A stretch of DNA of 64,000 bases from Nitrososphaeria archaeon. Lineage in GTDB: Archaea > Thermoproteota > Nitrososphaeria > Nitrososphaerales > JANXEG01. Under the pieces are notes generated by a model that was not told where the DNA came from, did not search any database, and was given only the letters and a program-made list of their open reading frames with translations. Positions within the stretch are counted from its first letter, which is position 1. The number at the start of each line of letters is the position of its first letter. Below, piece after piece: positions 22,907 through 33,483 of this stretch. Position numbers and translations under genes: made by a program. The DNA is taken from contig JARVKA010000002.1 of the NCBI GenBank assembly GCA_029775915.1, positions 62,001-126,000 of the forward strand. Reading direction: 5' to 3'.

Positions 22907-23890
22907 TCATTTCCACATACGTGGATACGTTCCAGCCCTCATTATCACCCTCCTTGTTAAAAATGCTATACCTTTATCCGCATTTAAAATCTCATCAGTA
23001 GACATAACCGCCTCACTAAGAGCGACTAATTCCCCCTTTAATGTGTGAATAGCTACTAAATCACCTTTCGATATATTCTTAGATAACTTTACAATACCTG
23101 GTATAGCAAGTTGAGCACCATGACAAATCGCGTCTACAGCTGAATCTCGAATAAACACTTTTTTCAAGTTTAAAACCACATATTCTACAGGTTTAATCAA
23201 TTTTCTCAAATATTCCTCATCACCTTTTTCTTTCCATGTTTGATAAGCATCAAGAAGTTCATGCAATCTAACTAAACCATCCTTTTCATCTATGTGGCTA
23301 ACTTTAGTACGCCTTAACTCTATCATCGTTGCACCAGGTCCCAAAACTTCCCCTATATCGTAAATCAATTTTCTCACATAAGTTCCAGCTTGACATACTA
23401 CTCTCAATAGAAGTAAGCGACCTATTTGCTCAACTATTTCTAAGTCATAAATCACGCGTGTTCTAATAGTTCTTTTAACAGAAGATCTTTGCGGGGGTCT
23501 TTGATAAATCTCACCAACGAATTCAGAAATTACTCTATTAAGCTTATCTCGATCTACAGGGCTATGTAAACGAGCTACAGCATAATACTCTTTAGGACCC
23601 ATTAAAAGAACTCCTAAGACTTTTGTAGCTTCACCTATACCGATTGGTAATAAACCAGTAACTGGTGGATCGAGTGTACCACTATGACCAGCTTTCTCAA
23701 CATTTAATATTCTCCGAACCCAAGCTACAACCTCATGACTTGTTGGTCCTGATGGTTTATCGAGGGGTATGAAACCATAATTTAAAAGTTGATTTATCGG
23801 CCGATTGTAAGGTTGAAAACCATAAGCTTCATTAGTTACATCATCACTAATTGTTATTAATTCTTCAGATTTGTTAATCATAACTTTCAC
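22907..23890 (-). CDS. cbf5: tRNA/rRNA pseudouridine synthase Cbf5
   Basis: GFIPLDKPSGPTSHEVVAWVRRIL...HSGTLDPPVTGLLPIGIGEATK; C-terminal PUA. Confidence 0.95.
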   Translation of the reverse strand: MKVMINKSEELITISDDVTNEAYGFQPYNRPINQLLNYGFIPLDKPSGPTSHEVVAWVRRILNVEKAGHSGTLDPPVTGLLPIGIGEATKVLGVLLMGPKEYYAVARLHSPVDRDKLNRVISEFVGEIYQRPPQRSSVKRTIRTRVIYDLEIVEQIGRLLLLRVVCQAGTYVRKLIYDIGEVLGPGATMIELRRTKVSHIDEKDGLVRLHELLDAYQTWKEKGDEEYLRKLIKPVEYVVLNLKKVFIRDSAVDAICHGAQLAIPGIVKLSKNISKGDLVAIHTLKGELVALSEAVMSTDEILNADKGIAFLTRRVIMRAGTYPRMWK

Positions 23891-24444
23891 ATAAAATGCT
23901 TAACAATATTGCAAACTATATCTATCACTTGCTCCTTTGATAAATTGTTAGTATTAATAACGAAGTCAAAGACTGATAAATCATCACCAAAATTAATTTT
24001 ATAAAGCTGATTATACAACCGTTTATTTTCATCATCCCTTATACGAATAACCTTTATAGCTTCTTCAATCGATATATTATCCCTTTGAACCATTCTCATC
24101 GCTCTCTTCTCCATCGAACCTTTCAACCATATTTTTATACCCTCATCAATGAGCCATGGAAGAGGGTAACTGGATATTACTACACCACCTTTTCGAGCAA
24201 ATTCTATCAATCTCTTATCAACTTTTTTATCAAAATTCAAATCCTTCTTTCTTTCATTAAGGAATTTTATACCATCCTTTGTATCCCACCAATCATCGCC
24301 TGAAGGTTGATAACCCATTTCCATAGCCATTTCTTTTAACATATCGCCGCCAGAAAGGTATTTTAAATTAAACCTTTCAGCTAAAGCTTTAGCCACAGTA
24401 GTCTTACCAACACAAGACATTCCAGATATAATTATCGTAATCAT
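23887..24444 (-). CDS. cmk: Cytidylate kinase
   Basis: ITIIISGMSCVGKTTVAKALAERFNLKYLSGGDMLKEMA; synteny with cbf5. Confidence 0.9.
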   Translation of the reverse strand: MITIIISGMSCVGKTTVAKALAERFNLKYLSGGDMLKEMAMEMGYQPSGDDWWDTKDGIKFLNERKKDLNFDKKVDKRLIEFARKGGVVISSYPLPWLIDEGIKIWLKGSMEKRAMRMVQRDNISIEEAIKVIRIRDDENKRLYNQLYKINFGDDLSVFDFVINTNNLSKEQVIDIVCNIVKHFM

Positions 24445-24477
24445 ATTTACCTATAATTTGAAATGTTTTACTCACTT

Positions 24478-24969
24478 TTAAGTTATACTTGTACCTATCA
24501 ACTTGCTTATAATAGTGCTGAATGAGATGGATGAGATAAAGTACCACCAAAATAGATTAAGTGAAGGAATCGTTATACTATCTATAGTTACCATCATTGT
24601 AATGAAAGGTATGTAAATAGGTGAAATTGCCACAGGTACGCCCATCCCACCCACATAATTGACAAGAAGATAATACACAATGATGAATGGTATCCAAAAG
24701 ATCAACATTACCTTCATCCTCCCAAAAGAGACCTTCATTTGTAAATCTCTCATTTGCTTCTCTTTCCTTTTTAATTTAGCTAACTTTGCTTCATCACCAC
24801 TCATAATCGCTTGTCTCATAGCCTTTTGATACTCCATAACCTCTTTTCTCACCCTTCTTTCACGTTCAATATCAACAAAGAGTCTAGTAACGATATTTGA
24901 GATTAGAACTAAACTTATCGCTACACTTGTAATGAGTAAAGTGTGTATGATATTAATAAGATGGAGCAT
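24478..24969 (-). CDS. EMC3/TMCO1-like (DUF106) membrane protein
   Basis: Three hydrophobic segments plus charged coiled-coil; location beside secY. Confidence 0.85.
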   Translation of the reverse strand: MLHLINIIHTLLITSVAISLVLISNIVTRLFVDIERERRVRKEVMEYQKAMRQAIMSGDEAKLAKLKRKEKQMRDLQMKVSFGRMKVMLIFWIPFIIVYYLLVNYVGGMGVPVAISPIYIPFITMMVTIDSITIPSLNLFWWYFISSISFSTIISKLIGTSIT

Positions 24970-24973
24970 AATC

Positions 24974-26383
24974 TCACTTTATTCCGAGTAAAGCACCCAA
25001 TCTAGGCATCATCGTTTCTAATTGCTCCCTTAGTAACAATTGATAGTATTGTATAATTATACCGATCATTAAGAGTATTCCTATTCCTGAGCCAAATACA
25101 CCTAATATTTCTGATGTAGCTGCGATTAAGCCTATAATGATACCTGAGATGATTGTGATAGTTGGTATGTAGCGTGAAAGCATTGACTCCAAAGATACAT
25201 CAACCCTTCTAAAGCCTGGCACTTGTAATTGAGCATCAACTAAACTCTTCGCAGCAGCTTTTGGTGATAAACCACCAATATCTACCCAAAGTTTAGCAAA
25301 TATTACAGAGAAAAACACAACGAAGAGTGCGTAAGTTATTGCACGTAAAGGCTCTGCCATCATTCGATCAAGTCCATGAACAGGGGTTAAAAAATATACT
25401 AAACCGCCAATCGGTCCCGCTTGTATATTAGTTCGATTATACATAACAAGCCAATTGAGAAATTGATTATTATTTAATGGATTGTAACGAGCCCAAATTT
25501 GTTGTGAGAAAAATGTAATATTTGTGAGTAATGCAGATACTAAAATAATTGGGACGTTAGATGTGTAAAGAAGTTTAATTGGATAAACACCAGAGAATCC
25601 TCTAAATTTGATAGAAGTGATTGGTATTTCAATCCTCATACCTTCAATATAAATGATGATAAACATAACTAATAATGTTAAAGCAAATGTGGAGAGGCTG
25701 GGCAATCCACCAGCTCTAATGATAGTTGCGTGCAATCGATTATGAATTGTAGAGTTTATTAAAAATGGGATCAATCCGAATGGTTCATTACCAGCGGGTA
25801 ATGGGCTAAAAATATCCCACATAATCCTTTGCGCTACACCAGCGAGTATAAATAAGCTAATACCACTACCAATACCCCAACCCTTTTGAACCATCTCATC
25901 CAATAGCATTACTACAATCGTCCCAGCTAAAAGTTGCATCGTTATAATAAATCCAGCGGTTGGGCTGAGCGTTGAGCCAAAAAATCCACCAACAATGTAT
26001 GCGGATGATTCGATTAAAGCTACAATAATTGTGAGAAGTTTCGTTGCTGAAGTGAATAAAGCTCTATCTTCAGGCTTCTTGAAGTCAATCTTAATAATTT
26101 CAGCACCTTTGAGTAATTGAAGAATTAAGCCAGCGGTTACTATTGGTCCTATGCCAAGCTCCATTAAAGTGCCTTGAGCTGAGGCAAAGATAATTCGTGT
26201 ATAAGCTAATGGATCAGCCCCACCTGTAGGAACTCCATACAAAGGGGTTTGAGCCATAATGAGATAGAGAGCTAGAGCAATGCCTGTCCAAAATAGTTTC
26301 TCATTTAAAGAGAGTTTTTTAATCGGTTTTGGAACTTCAGGTAGTACTGTAGCCATAGATTGAATGAAGTTACTGAATGACAT
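24974..26383 (-). CDS. secY: Preprotein translocase subunit SecY
   Basis: 469 aa, about 10 TM; GVPTGGADPLAYTRIIFASAQGTLMELGIGPIVTAGLILQLLKGAEII. Confidence 0.96.
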   Translation of the reverse strand: MSFSNFIQSMATVLPEVPKPIKKLSLNEKLFWTGIALALYLIMAQTPLYGVPTGGADPLAYTRIIFASAQGTLMELGIGPIVTAGLILQLLKGAEIIKIDFKKPEDRALFTSATKLLTIIVALIESSAYIVGGFFGSTLSPTAGFIITMQLLAGTIVVMLLDEMVQKGWGIGSGISLFILAGVAQRIMWDIFSPLPAGNEPFGLIPFLINSTIHNRLHATIIRAGGLPSLSTFALTLLVMFIIIYIEGMRIEIPITSIKFRGFSGVYPIKLLYTSNVPIILVSALLTNITFFSQQIWARYNPLNNNQFLNWLVMYNRTNIQAGPIGGLVYFLTPVHGLDRMMAEPLRAITYALFVVFFSVIFAKLWVDIGGLSPKAAAKSLVDAQLQVPGFRRVDVSLESMLSRYIPTITIISGIIIGLIAATSEILGVFGSGIGILLMIGIIIQYYQLLLREQLETMMPRLGALLGIK

Positions 26384-26385
26384 TC

Positions 26386-26820
26386 TTACTTCACTTGAAT
26401 AATTTCTCCTCCAGCAGCTTCTACTTTAGCCTTCGCACTTTCCGTAAATGATCTCACTTTAATTATATACGCTCCATTTACTTGACCTTCTCCAAGAAGT
26501 TTCTCATAACCGAGTTGCGTGAGATCTATGAGTGGTTTTTCACCCTCTTTTTTAACTTGATTACCATACAACATTTGATATATATGGTCTAATTGATCAA
26601 CATTTAACCATCTCTTTACATGTGAATCTTTAGATGGCTTTAAGGAATCTTTACTGAAATGATTTGGAGCATACTTTACTGCCCAACTCCATTTATGTTT
26701 ATGAAGTCCAGCTTTACCCGTACCTCCTCTCATCCCCTTTTTCCTATGTTGACCTACTTGCCCCCATCCACAAGTTCTTGAGCCTCTGAGTTTACGAATC
26801 TTTCTTAAACGAGTTGGCAT
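26386..26820 (-). CDS. rpl15: Ribosomal protein uL15
   Basis: MPTRLRKIRKLRGSRTCGWGQVGQHRKKGMRGGTGKAG. Confidence 0.95.
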   Translation of the reverse strand: MPTRLRKIRKLRGSRTCGWGQVGQHRKKGMRGGTGKAGLHKHKWSWAVKYAPNHFSKDSLKPSKDSHVKRWLNVDQLDHIYQMLYGNQVKKEGEKPLIDLTQLGYEKLLGEGQVNGAYIIKVRSFTESAKAKVEAAGGEIIQVK

Positions 26821-26912
26821 ATTATCGCCCTTACGAAAAACCATTTTCTATTAAGTGGAATTTACATATAGAGTTTATGCAATTAAGTCTCATAACGATC
26901 ATTCCTTAAGTA

Positions 26913-27389
26913 TTACAACATTCTCTCTACCAATTTTGGTAATTCAGGATTGTATCCCAATAAACCGCCTTGATTGTAACTTTTTTTAAGTGAACGCTTA
27001 AAACCACCTCTTGGAGGAGTGAGAGGAAAGGAAGGCTTTACACCATTGAGCTTATTTAATCTCACTTTACCATCTGCTATTGCTTTAGCCAAATCTCCTA
27101 TACTCTCATAACCCAATTCCTTCAAAAACTCATTAGTTAAAGGGTAATTACCATCTCTTCTACCCCTTTTTATAAGAATCATTTCAATGAATGATGAATC
27201 AATTGGGCACCATGCAACGTAATCCTTAACCTTTTTTAACATACCATTATAACTGGGCGTGTTTGGTATAATCGTAGCTCTAAAGCGCTTGCAAAGATTT
27301 AATTGCTCCAAAGTACGCTCAATAGGATGAGGGATATTTATCGTTCCTTTAAGGCGCACAACTAAAAGGGCATTGCTCAAAGTGATCAA
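26913..27389 (-). CDS. rpl30: Ribosomal protein uL30
   Basis: VVRLKGTINIPHPIERTLEQLNL...NGVKPSFPLTPPRGGFKRSLKKSYNQGG. Confidence 0.93.
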   Translation of the reverse strand: MITLSNALLVVRLKGTINIPHPIERTLEQLNLCKRFRATIIPNTPSYNGMLKKVKDYVAWCPIDSSFIEMILIKRGRRDGNYPLTNEFLKELGYESIGDLAKAIADGKVRLNKLNGVKPSFPLTPPRGGFKRSLKKSYNQGGLLGYNPELPKLVERML

Positions 27390-28021
27390 CTCGTAATGAT
27401 ACCATAACGATAAGTTTGTCTTAAAGCATCGTATACCGCGCCAGTAATGGATGACATAGTGCTAGTGGAGCCATAAGTTCTACTCCAAGCATCTTTTACA
27501 CCAGCTAATTTGAGTAAAGTCTTTACAGTCTCTCCAGCAACTAAACCTAAACCTTTAGGACCAGGTATAATTACTACTTTAACACTACCACTCTTTCCCT
27601 CTACTTTATATGGTATTGAATGAGGAGTACCACATCTACACTCCCAACTACCACACCCTAGTCTAATTGGAATGATATTCAACAATGCATCATTGGTAGC
27701 TTTTTCAATGGCGTTACGCATATGTGCTGCTTTGCCTCTACCAACGCCTAACCATCCATTCTCATTTCCAACCGCTACTATTGCATTAAATTTAGTTACT
27801 TCACCAGCATCGGTTTGCTTTTGCACAATCCCAACACTCACAACACTCGTTTTCAAATCTGGAAGAAGTGTTTTAACAATCATAGGCTCTTTAATCTTCC
27901 ATCCATTTTCAAATATTTGTTCCAATGAAGTTATTTTACCTTCAGCAACCATCATACCTAACTTGGTTTTTGGTACCCAAGTTGGTTGTTCAACACTTTT
28001 TGCACTTTCCATATCTCTCAC
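27386..28021 (-). CDS. rps5: Ribosomal protein uS5
   Basis: FNAIVAVGNENGWLGVGRGKAAHMRNAIEKA; order in spc cluster. Confidence 0.95.
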   Translation of the reverse strand: MRDMESAKSVEQPTWVPKTKLGMMVAEGKITSLEQIFENGWKIKEPMIVKTLLPDLKTSVVSVGIVQKQTDAGEVTKFNAIVAVGNENGWLGVGRGKAAHMRNAIEKATNDALLNIIPIRLGCGSWECRCGTPHSIPYKVEGKSGSVKVVIIPGPKGLGLVAGETVKTLLKLAGVKDAWSRTYGSTSTMSSITGAVYDALRQTYRYGIITS

Positions 28022-28590
28022 CTCATCTCATTAATGATTAAACTTCGAACCCTATCAAAATGTTTTGGATAATCTTCTGGTTTAAATCCTTCTGCTAATA
28101 AACGTGAGAAGATTGTATGATAACGATTGGGGTCATTCTCAATTAAGTATTTTGCATACTTAGCAATATGCTCACCTCTAATCCTCTCTTCAGAAGGTAA
28201 ACTCTTTTCATCAGCGGGTATTTTAATACCAGCATCAATCGCGCCTTTAATTGCGGCACCAAATCGAGAGCTGTAAGGGCTCACGCCAGTATATAAAATT
28301 GCATCTTTCACACCAGCCTTCAATGCTTTATAACTTGCTAACAAGCTTGTAAGATATACCGCTGGCGAATTATTTCTAGAACCCTTCCAATTATACTTCA
28401 ATAATTGACGGGAATGTGCAGAAGCTAACACTTTATCACCACCCAAACTTGGCAATATGTATTGAATGATTGTATTCTCATTACTAATTCGAACACAAAG
28501 AATGGGTTTACGGCTTAATACCGCTGCTTTTCTCTTTTTATAATTCGTTTTCCTTCTTAACTTAGGGATATAACGTGCTTTACTCACCAA
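28018..28590 (-). CDS. rpl18: Ribosomal protein uL18
   Basis: RRKTNYKKRKAAVLSRKPILCVRISN. Confidence 0.94.
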   Translation of the reverse strand: MVSKARYIPKLRRKTNYKKRKAAVLSRKPILCVRISNENTIIQYILPSLGGDKVLASAHSRQLLKYNWKGSRNNSPAVYLTSLLASYKALKAGVKDAILYTGVSPYSSRFGAAIKGAIDAGIKIPADEKSLPSEERIRGEHIAKYAKYLIENDPNRYHTIFSRLLAEGFKPEDYPKHFDRVRSLIINEMR

Positions 28591-29014
28591 TCTTACCCTC
28601 TTGCTTTATAACTTCTTTCAATTGCTTTAAAGTTTTGATTCTACCACCCTTTATGTGAGTATAAAGTTTATCAAATAAATCTCCACTAATCTCTCCCCGT
28701 TCCTTTGCCAATTTTAAATATCTCCGTAAAGCCCTTACTTTTATCACCCAACGCCTCTTCTTACCTTGCCTAGCACCTTTAGCACCTTTTCTCGAGCCTA
28801 CATTTTGGCGCTTACCAGCTCTTGCCCTTACTCGTGCTCTTGAAATACCTTTTATAGGTTCTGCCCATATTACTCCACTTTTAATTAAATTGCGAATACT
28901 CTCTCTTGTAATTGCCTCACTAATACGATCTAAACTTTCTGGATCGAACTTTACTCGATTCACACCAACTTTTAAAATCTTTGCAGCTATTTGTTTTTGA
29001 GCGGTTAAATTCAC
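28580..29014 (-). CDS. rpl19e: Ribosomal protein eL19
   Basis: QKQIAAKILKVGVNRVKFDPE...RARAGKRQNVGSRKGAKGARQGKK. Confidence 0.94.
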   Translation of the reverse strand: MNLTAQKQIAAKILKVGVNRVKFDPESLDRISEAITRESIRNLIKSGVIWAEPIKGISRARVRARAGKRQNVGSRKGAKGARQGKKRRWVIKVRALRRYLKLAKERGEISGDLFDKLYTHIKGGRIKTLKQLKEVIKQEGKIGE

Positions 29015-29016
29015 TC

Positions 29017-29514
29017 TTAATCACCCTTTTTTAAATTAGGATTAAACACTCTAATACCTAACTCTTTAGCCCTTTGAATAATTTGCACTCTCTTTTTTGA
29101 ACCTACTGAAGAAGCAATGCGAATACCATCAGTTTCGGGATTTAAACCTTCCAATTCCTTAACATTGTGTATAAGAACTTCTCTCAATCCAGATGGGTGC
29201 AACCCACGTGCAATAGCTGGCCCACCATAACCTATTGAAACGATTTTTGGCCATCCTTTAACTCTTTTTCTCATTTTATTATCAATGCCTTTAGGCTTTC
29301 TCCACGATTCTTTAATTCTTTTATATCGCCATGATTCTTGCCTAACAAATTCAGGTTTTGAATCTTTAATGAGCTTTCTTAACTTCAAAGCTTCTTTTAT
29401 TTGCTCCTTTAATGAAGATTTTGATAAAGTATTCTTTAATTGAGCTTCCTCATTTTTTATAGAATGCTCAATCTCTTTGCTCGTATCACTCTTTTGCATA
29501 AATGTAGATTCCAT
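29017..29514 (-). CDS. rpl32e: Ribosomal protein eL32
   Basis: PEFVRQESWRYKRIKESWRKPKGIDNKMR; lysine-rich N-terminal extension. Confidence 0.93.
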   Translation of the reverse strand: MESTFMQKSDTSKEIEHSIKNEEAQLKNTLSKSSLKEQIKEALKLRKLIKDSKPEFVRQESWRYKRIKESWRKPKGIDNKMRKRVKGWPKIVSIGYGGPAIARGLHPSGLREVLIHNVKELEGLNPETDGIRIASSVGSKKRVQIIQRAKELGIRVFNPNLKKGD

Positions 29515-30028
29515 CTAAAAACACCCTTTGATCCTTTCTCTTAACCTTTGTTGCTAACTCTATATTTGCAGCTGTTTGACCCACATCTTCTTTAGAAACC
29601 CCTTTTACCACTATATCATCACCCTCTACAAAGACTTGACAATCACCTACAATTTTTGCTATTCTAGGCGATCTTTCTCCATAAAAATTTTCTATATAAA
29701 CCTCTTTGCCTTTAACCTTTACCGATACTGGAAAGTGAGCGTAAACGATCTTTAATCTATATGTATATCCTTTTGTTACACCTTTAATCATATTTTTTAT
29801 ATGTGATTGAACGGTATTAAATATTGCATAATCCCGTTTTTTTCGCTTATACGATTGAATGATTAATTGATTATCCGTTTTAAATATTCTAATCGGGATT
29901 TTTGAGAAATCTTTGCTACACTTACCTAAAGGCCCTTTAATCGTTAATAAACTACCATCTAATTGTGCAATCACACCATTTGGAATGGTAATTTTAGTTT
30001 CGAATGGTGAGAATTTATCAATAGACAT
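29486..30028 (-). CDS. rpl6: Ribosomal protein uL6
   Basis: [48 protein letters not shown]. Confidence 0.94.
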   Translation of the reverse strand: MSIDKFSPFETKITIPNGVIAQLDGSLLTIKGPLGKCSKDFSKIPIRIFKTDNQLIIQSYKRKKRDYAIFNTVQSHIKNMIKGVTKGYTYRLKIVYAHFPVSVKVKGKEVYIENFYGERSPRIAKIVGDCQVFVEGDDIVVKGVSKEDVGQTAANIELATKVKRKDQRVFLDGIYIYAKE

Positions 30029-30410
30029 AAGCGAGAAGTCTACCTCCCAAACCTTTTTCACGAGCTTCAGTATGTGCCATCACACCAACTGGTGTAGAAA
30101 CGATTAAAATACCAAAATTTACCGCAGGTAAAAGTTTCTTCTCCCATTCCTCATATTCATCTTTTTTAACGCTAAAGCGGGGTGAAATTACGCCACATTT
30201 ATTAATTCTACCCAATAATTGTATTCTGAATTTACCTGCACGACCATCATCGATAAACTCAAATTCACCAATATACTTATGCCTTTGCATTACTCTCAAA
30301 ACTTCACTTGCAAGCTTCGAGGCTGGAATTACTAAACATTCCTTTTTATTTCTAAGCTCATTATTTTGAATCGTTGTTAAAAGGTTAGCAAGAACATTTT
30401 GTGCAGGCAT
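30018..30410 (-). CDS. rps8: Ribosomal protein uS8
   Basis: [29 protein letters not shown]...[26 protein letters not shown]. Confidence 0.95.
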   Translation of the reverse strand: MPAQNVLANLLTTIQNNELRNKKECLVIPASKLASEVLRVMQRHKYIGEFEFIDDGRAGKFRIQLLGRINKCGVISPRFSVKKDEYEEWEKKLLPAVNFGILIVSTPVGVMAHTEAREKGLGGRLLAYVY

Positions 30411-30419
30411 TACTCATCA

Positions 30420-30608
30420 CTACTCATATTTTTTAAAGCCTAACTTCTCAGCTACCTCTCTAAAGCAACATCTACATAACATCAAACCATATTTTTGAAT
30501 CATTGCATTATAATTCCCACACCTTCGGCAAAAGCGTGAACCTTTACCAAAATTCCTTTGCTTACCATGCCTCTCCTTCATTTTAACCATTTTAAAACAC
30601 CTCCACAC
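30420..30608 (-). CDS. rps14: Ribosomal protein uS14
   Basis: [38 protein letters not shown]. Confidence 0.95.
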   Translation of the reverse strand: MWRCFKMVKMKERHGKQRNFGKGSRFCRRCGNYNAMIQKYGLMLCRCCFREVAEKLGFKKYE

Positions 30609-31125
30609 CCAATTGCTCTTTAAAGAAATTAATCGCTTCCTCCCGACTTACACGATGCTTTTTCCCTACACGTGAAGGGGCTCTCCTTCTATACATCACT
30701 CTATAACCCGGTCTATCAAGAAAAACTGAGACATCCATACCAAAAATCCCAATGTTTGGATCATACTTCACACCAGGAATTTCAATATGCTCTTTAATCC
30801 CAAAGGAACAACTACCATATTGATCAAACGATCGTGCAGGCAATCTCATACCTTTCGTTGCTAAAAGCCTCTTTAAAATCTCAACCTTTCCCTTTCTCAA
30901 GGTAACCATAACCGCTATTGGTTCACCCCTATGAATACCAAAGTCTCGTATAGTTTTTCTTGCTTTTCTCACCACTGGTGTTTGGCCTGTAAGATCTAAA
31001 AGAACCTTTTTTGCTCTTTCCAAAGCTTCTCCAGATTTTCCAACACCTATATTTAAAACAACCTTATTTATTCTAATCCTCCTCATTGGATTTTCTGTTG
31101 CAAGAGTAGTTGTGGTTGTTGACAT
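30592..31125 (-). CDS. rpl5: Ribosomal protein uL5
   Basis: [59 protein letters not shown]. Confidence 0.95.
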   Translation of the reverse strand: MSTTTTTLATENPMRRIRINKVVLNIGVGKSGEALERAKKVLLDLTGQTPVVRKARKTIRDFGIHRGEPIAVMVTLRKGKVEILKRLLATKGMRLPARSFDQYGSCSFGIKEHIEIPGVKYDPNIGIFGMDVSVFLDRPGYRVMYRRRAPSRVGKKHRVSREEAINFFKEQLGVEVF

Positions 31126-31127
31126 TT

Positions 31128-31856
31128 TTAACCCCTTTGCAATGTTAAAGCTGGTTCACCCTTTCCAATTACAAAAATGGTATCAATTGGTAATTCTTTA
31201 TTTGTACCATTAAAATCTATTGTAGCCATTCGAGGGCGTGTAATCGTACCTGGCTTAATCTCCAATACCTTCCCAATTAATCCAACCATCTTCCCATGAG
31301 TAACTAAAATTAAAGCATCAGGCTCCATCTTAAAAGATTTGATAATTTTTTGTGAGGGGATTTCGATTAAGCATGAATCACTAGGTTTTAATCCTATATC
31401 ACTCTCCATCTTTATCGTTCTTCCATCATGAAAACCATATTGTATCGCACCACCCTTTACTGTAGTCTTATTTTTTACTTTACACAATTTAAGATTCTTC
31501 TCACTTTCTGGAATCTCTATAGGCATTAATGGATTTTTTGGTGTGGGTATTAATCTAAAAACTTTATTGAGTATGGGTATATCTAAAACATCCATCAAGC
31601 CTACGGGAAAATTGGGAGATTTTCTCACAACACCATCAATTAAAAAATTACCCTCTTTAATGGATGCTTTCGCCTCTCTATAAGTTTTAACCAATTTTAA
31701 AACGTCTCTAATTAAAACTGCGAGAGGATAACTCCATTCTTTCGGATGAGGACCTGGTGAAGTTGTTATAGTAAATTGATGGGTCTTTCTTGGAATGGGC
31801 CAATAAGCTGGTGCTGCATGCCTTTTTGTTCTTCTTTGCCCTCCCATATGCCCCAT
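31128..31856 (-). CDS. rps4e: Ribosomal protein eS4
   Basis: HAAPAYWPIPRKTHQFTITTSPGPHPKEWSYPLAVLIRDVLKLV. Confidence 0.95.
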   Translation of the reverse strand: MGHMGGQRRTKRHAAPAYWPIPRKTHQFTITTSPGPHPKEWSYPLAVLIRDVLKLVKTYREAKASIKEGNFLIDGVVRKSPNFPVGLMDVLDIPILNKVFRLIPTPKNPLMPIEIPESEKNLKLCKVKNKTTVKGGAIQYGFHDGRTIKMESDIGLKPSDSCLIEIPSQKIIKSFKMEPDALILVTHGKMVGLIGKVLEIKPGTITRPRMATIDFNGTNKELPIDTIFVIGKGEPALTLQRG

Positions 31857-32225
31857 TTATTCACTCACCTTTGGAGCGGTCTTTTCTAATTTCATCCTCC
31901 TCCATTTATCATCCAAATTAAGGTTTGTAACCATTACTTTGGAAGCATGGATCATAACTGGAACAGTTCCACCACCAATCTTCTCACGTGTAATGCCTTC
32001 TATACTAACTCTACCTGACTTAACATCCACACTTATAATCTTACCTTCAACGCCTTTATATGCACCTCTCATTACTTTAACTATATCACCTTTTCTCACC
32101 CTTACAGATCTCACACCATACTTTTCCCTAAGTTCCTTTATAAGGGGGGAGCGTAATTGTGATGATTTAATGTGATGAGGAGCTTCATACATTTTTTTTC
32201 TTACTTTACGAGGTTTTGAAGACAT
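31857..32225 (-). CDS. rpl24: Ribosomal protein uL24
   Basis: LREKYGVRSVRVRKGDIVKVMRGAYKGVEGKI. Confidence 0.94.
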   Translation of the reverse strand: MSSKPRKVRKKMYEAPHHIKSSQLRSPLIKELREKYGVRSVRVRKGDIVKVMRGAYKGVEGKIISVDVKSGRVSIEGITREKIGGGTVPVMIHASKVMVTNLNLDDKWRRMKLEKTAPKVSE

Positions 32226-32235
32226 GAAAATTCAC

Positions 32236-32667
32236 CTACACTATAATTGTTGCTAAATTCGCTATTCTCGACCAACGTTCAGCCGCTTCCGCAGCTACTG
32301 GTCCCTTAATTTCAGTACCTTTCAATTCACCTTCAGGAGTTATAATTACAGCAGCGTTATCCTCAAACATAATACGCATACCATTCAACCTTCTTACTGG
32401 ATACTTTTGCCTCACAATAACTGCATCAAAAGTTTGTTTTCTCAATTCTGGAGGGCCTTTTTTAACAACTACAGTTACATGATCTCCTACACAAGCAGCT
32501 GGAATGCGCTTTAATCTTCCTTTATACCCAACCACTTGAACTATCTTTAATGTTTTAGCTCCCGTATTATCAGCGCAATTAATTATAGAGTTTACTGGTA
32601 AAGCTCTTGTGATATAAGGCTTAAACTCTTCTATACCTTTGGCTGAAACTGCACGGGATTTTGACAT
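32236..32667 (-). CDS. rpl14: Ribosomal protein uL14
   Basis: INCADNTGAKTLKIVQVVGYKGRLKRIPAACVGDHVTVVVKKG. Confidence 0.96.
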   Translation of the reverse strand: MSKSRAVSAKGIEEFKPYITRALPVNSIINCADNTGAKTLKIVQVVGYKGRLKRIPAACVGDHVTVVVKKGPPELRKQTFDAVIVRQKYPVRRLNGMRIMFEDNAAVIITPEGELKGTEIKGPVAAEAAERWSRIANLATIIV

Positions 32668-32999
32668 TAACTCTCCACCTTCCCTAATACCACAAAGGAT
32701 ACCGTTTTAGCTAAGGGTCTACACTCTCCAATCATCACTTTATCACCCTTCGTAACCTCTATACAAGGGGGTAAATGAGCATGTATTTTACTCCTCCTCC
32801 TTTCATACCTCATATACTTCTTTACATAATGCAAATACTCTCTTTCAATCACTACCATCTTCTTAGCAAGATTATTTACTACTTTACCTTCGAGAATTTT
32901 TCCTCTTACGCTTAAAGATCCATGGAAAGGGCATTCAGGATCATTACATGTTTTACTTGGAGGTTTTATATCTATACCTATATTCCTCAAAATCTCCAC
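32667..32999 (-). CDS. rps17: Ribosomal protein uS17
   Basis: DPECPFHGSLSVRGKILEGKVV...HLPPCIEVTKGDKVMIGECRPLAKTVSFVV. Confidence 0.95.
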   Translation of the reverse strand: MEILRNIGIDIKPPSKTCNDPECPFHGSLSVRGKILEGKVVNNLAKKMVVIEREYLHYVKKYMRYERRRSKIHAHLPPCIEVTKGDKVMIGECRPLAKTVSFVVLGKVES

Positions 33000-33268
33000 C
33001 TCAACTTTTTCACACGATCTTCAGGTCTTCCCACAATTCTCTCACCCTTAATCACACAATTACTCCCATTAGGCAACCAAAATCTTAAAGTAACAATAGA
33101 TTTAGGTATAGATTTAATCTTGCCATTAACTTCCATTCTTAACATATTTTTAGTTTCATTAACAATAAAGCCGATTAAACCATTTAAAGTTGGATCTTTA
33201 CTTTCCTCAACACATGCTTTAAGTCCAATTAACTCATGAGCGATTAAATTTTTTTCATTAATCTCCAT
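32987..33268 (-). CDS. rnp1: RNase P protein component 1 (Rpp29/Pop4)
   Basis: IAHELIGLKACVEESKDPTLNGLIGFIVNETKNMLRM; location between uS17 and uL29. Confidence 0.9.
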   Translation of the reverse strand: MEINEKNLIAHELIGLKACVEESKDPTLNGLIGFIVNETKNMLRMEVNGKIKSIPKSIVTLRFWLPNGSNCVIKGERIVGRPEDRVKKLRWRF

Positions 33269-33483
33269 TAACCAACCCTCTTTATCTCACTTAAAATAGT
33301 TTTTATTCTTGCTATATCCCTTCTCAAATATTTAATCTTACCAGATTCCTTTCTTAAAGTACCTCGAGCGGATGAACTTTTTAACTTCATTAACTCGGTA
33401 GTTAACTCTAAAAGCTTCTTATTCAACTCTTCTTCACTCATCTTTCTTAATTCACTTACTTTGAGGCTGACCATGCTCTTCAC
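33268..33483 (-). CDS. rpl29: Ribosomal protein uL29
   Basis: VSELRKMSEEELNKKLLELTTELMKLKSSSARGTLRKESGKIKYLRRDIARIKT. Confidence 0.94.
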   Translation of the reverse strand: MKSMVSLKVSELRKMSEEELNKKLLELTTELMKLKSSSARGTLRKESGKIKYLRRDIARIKTILSEIKRVG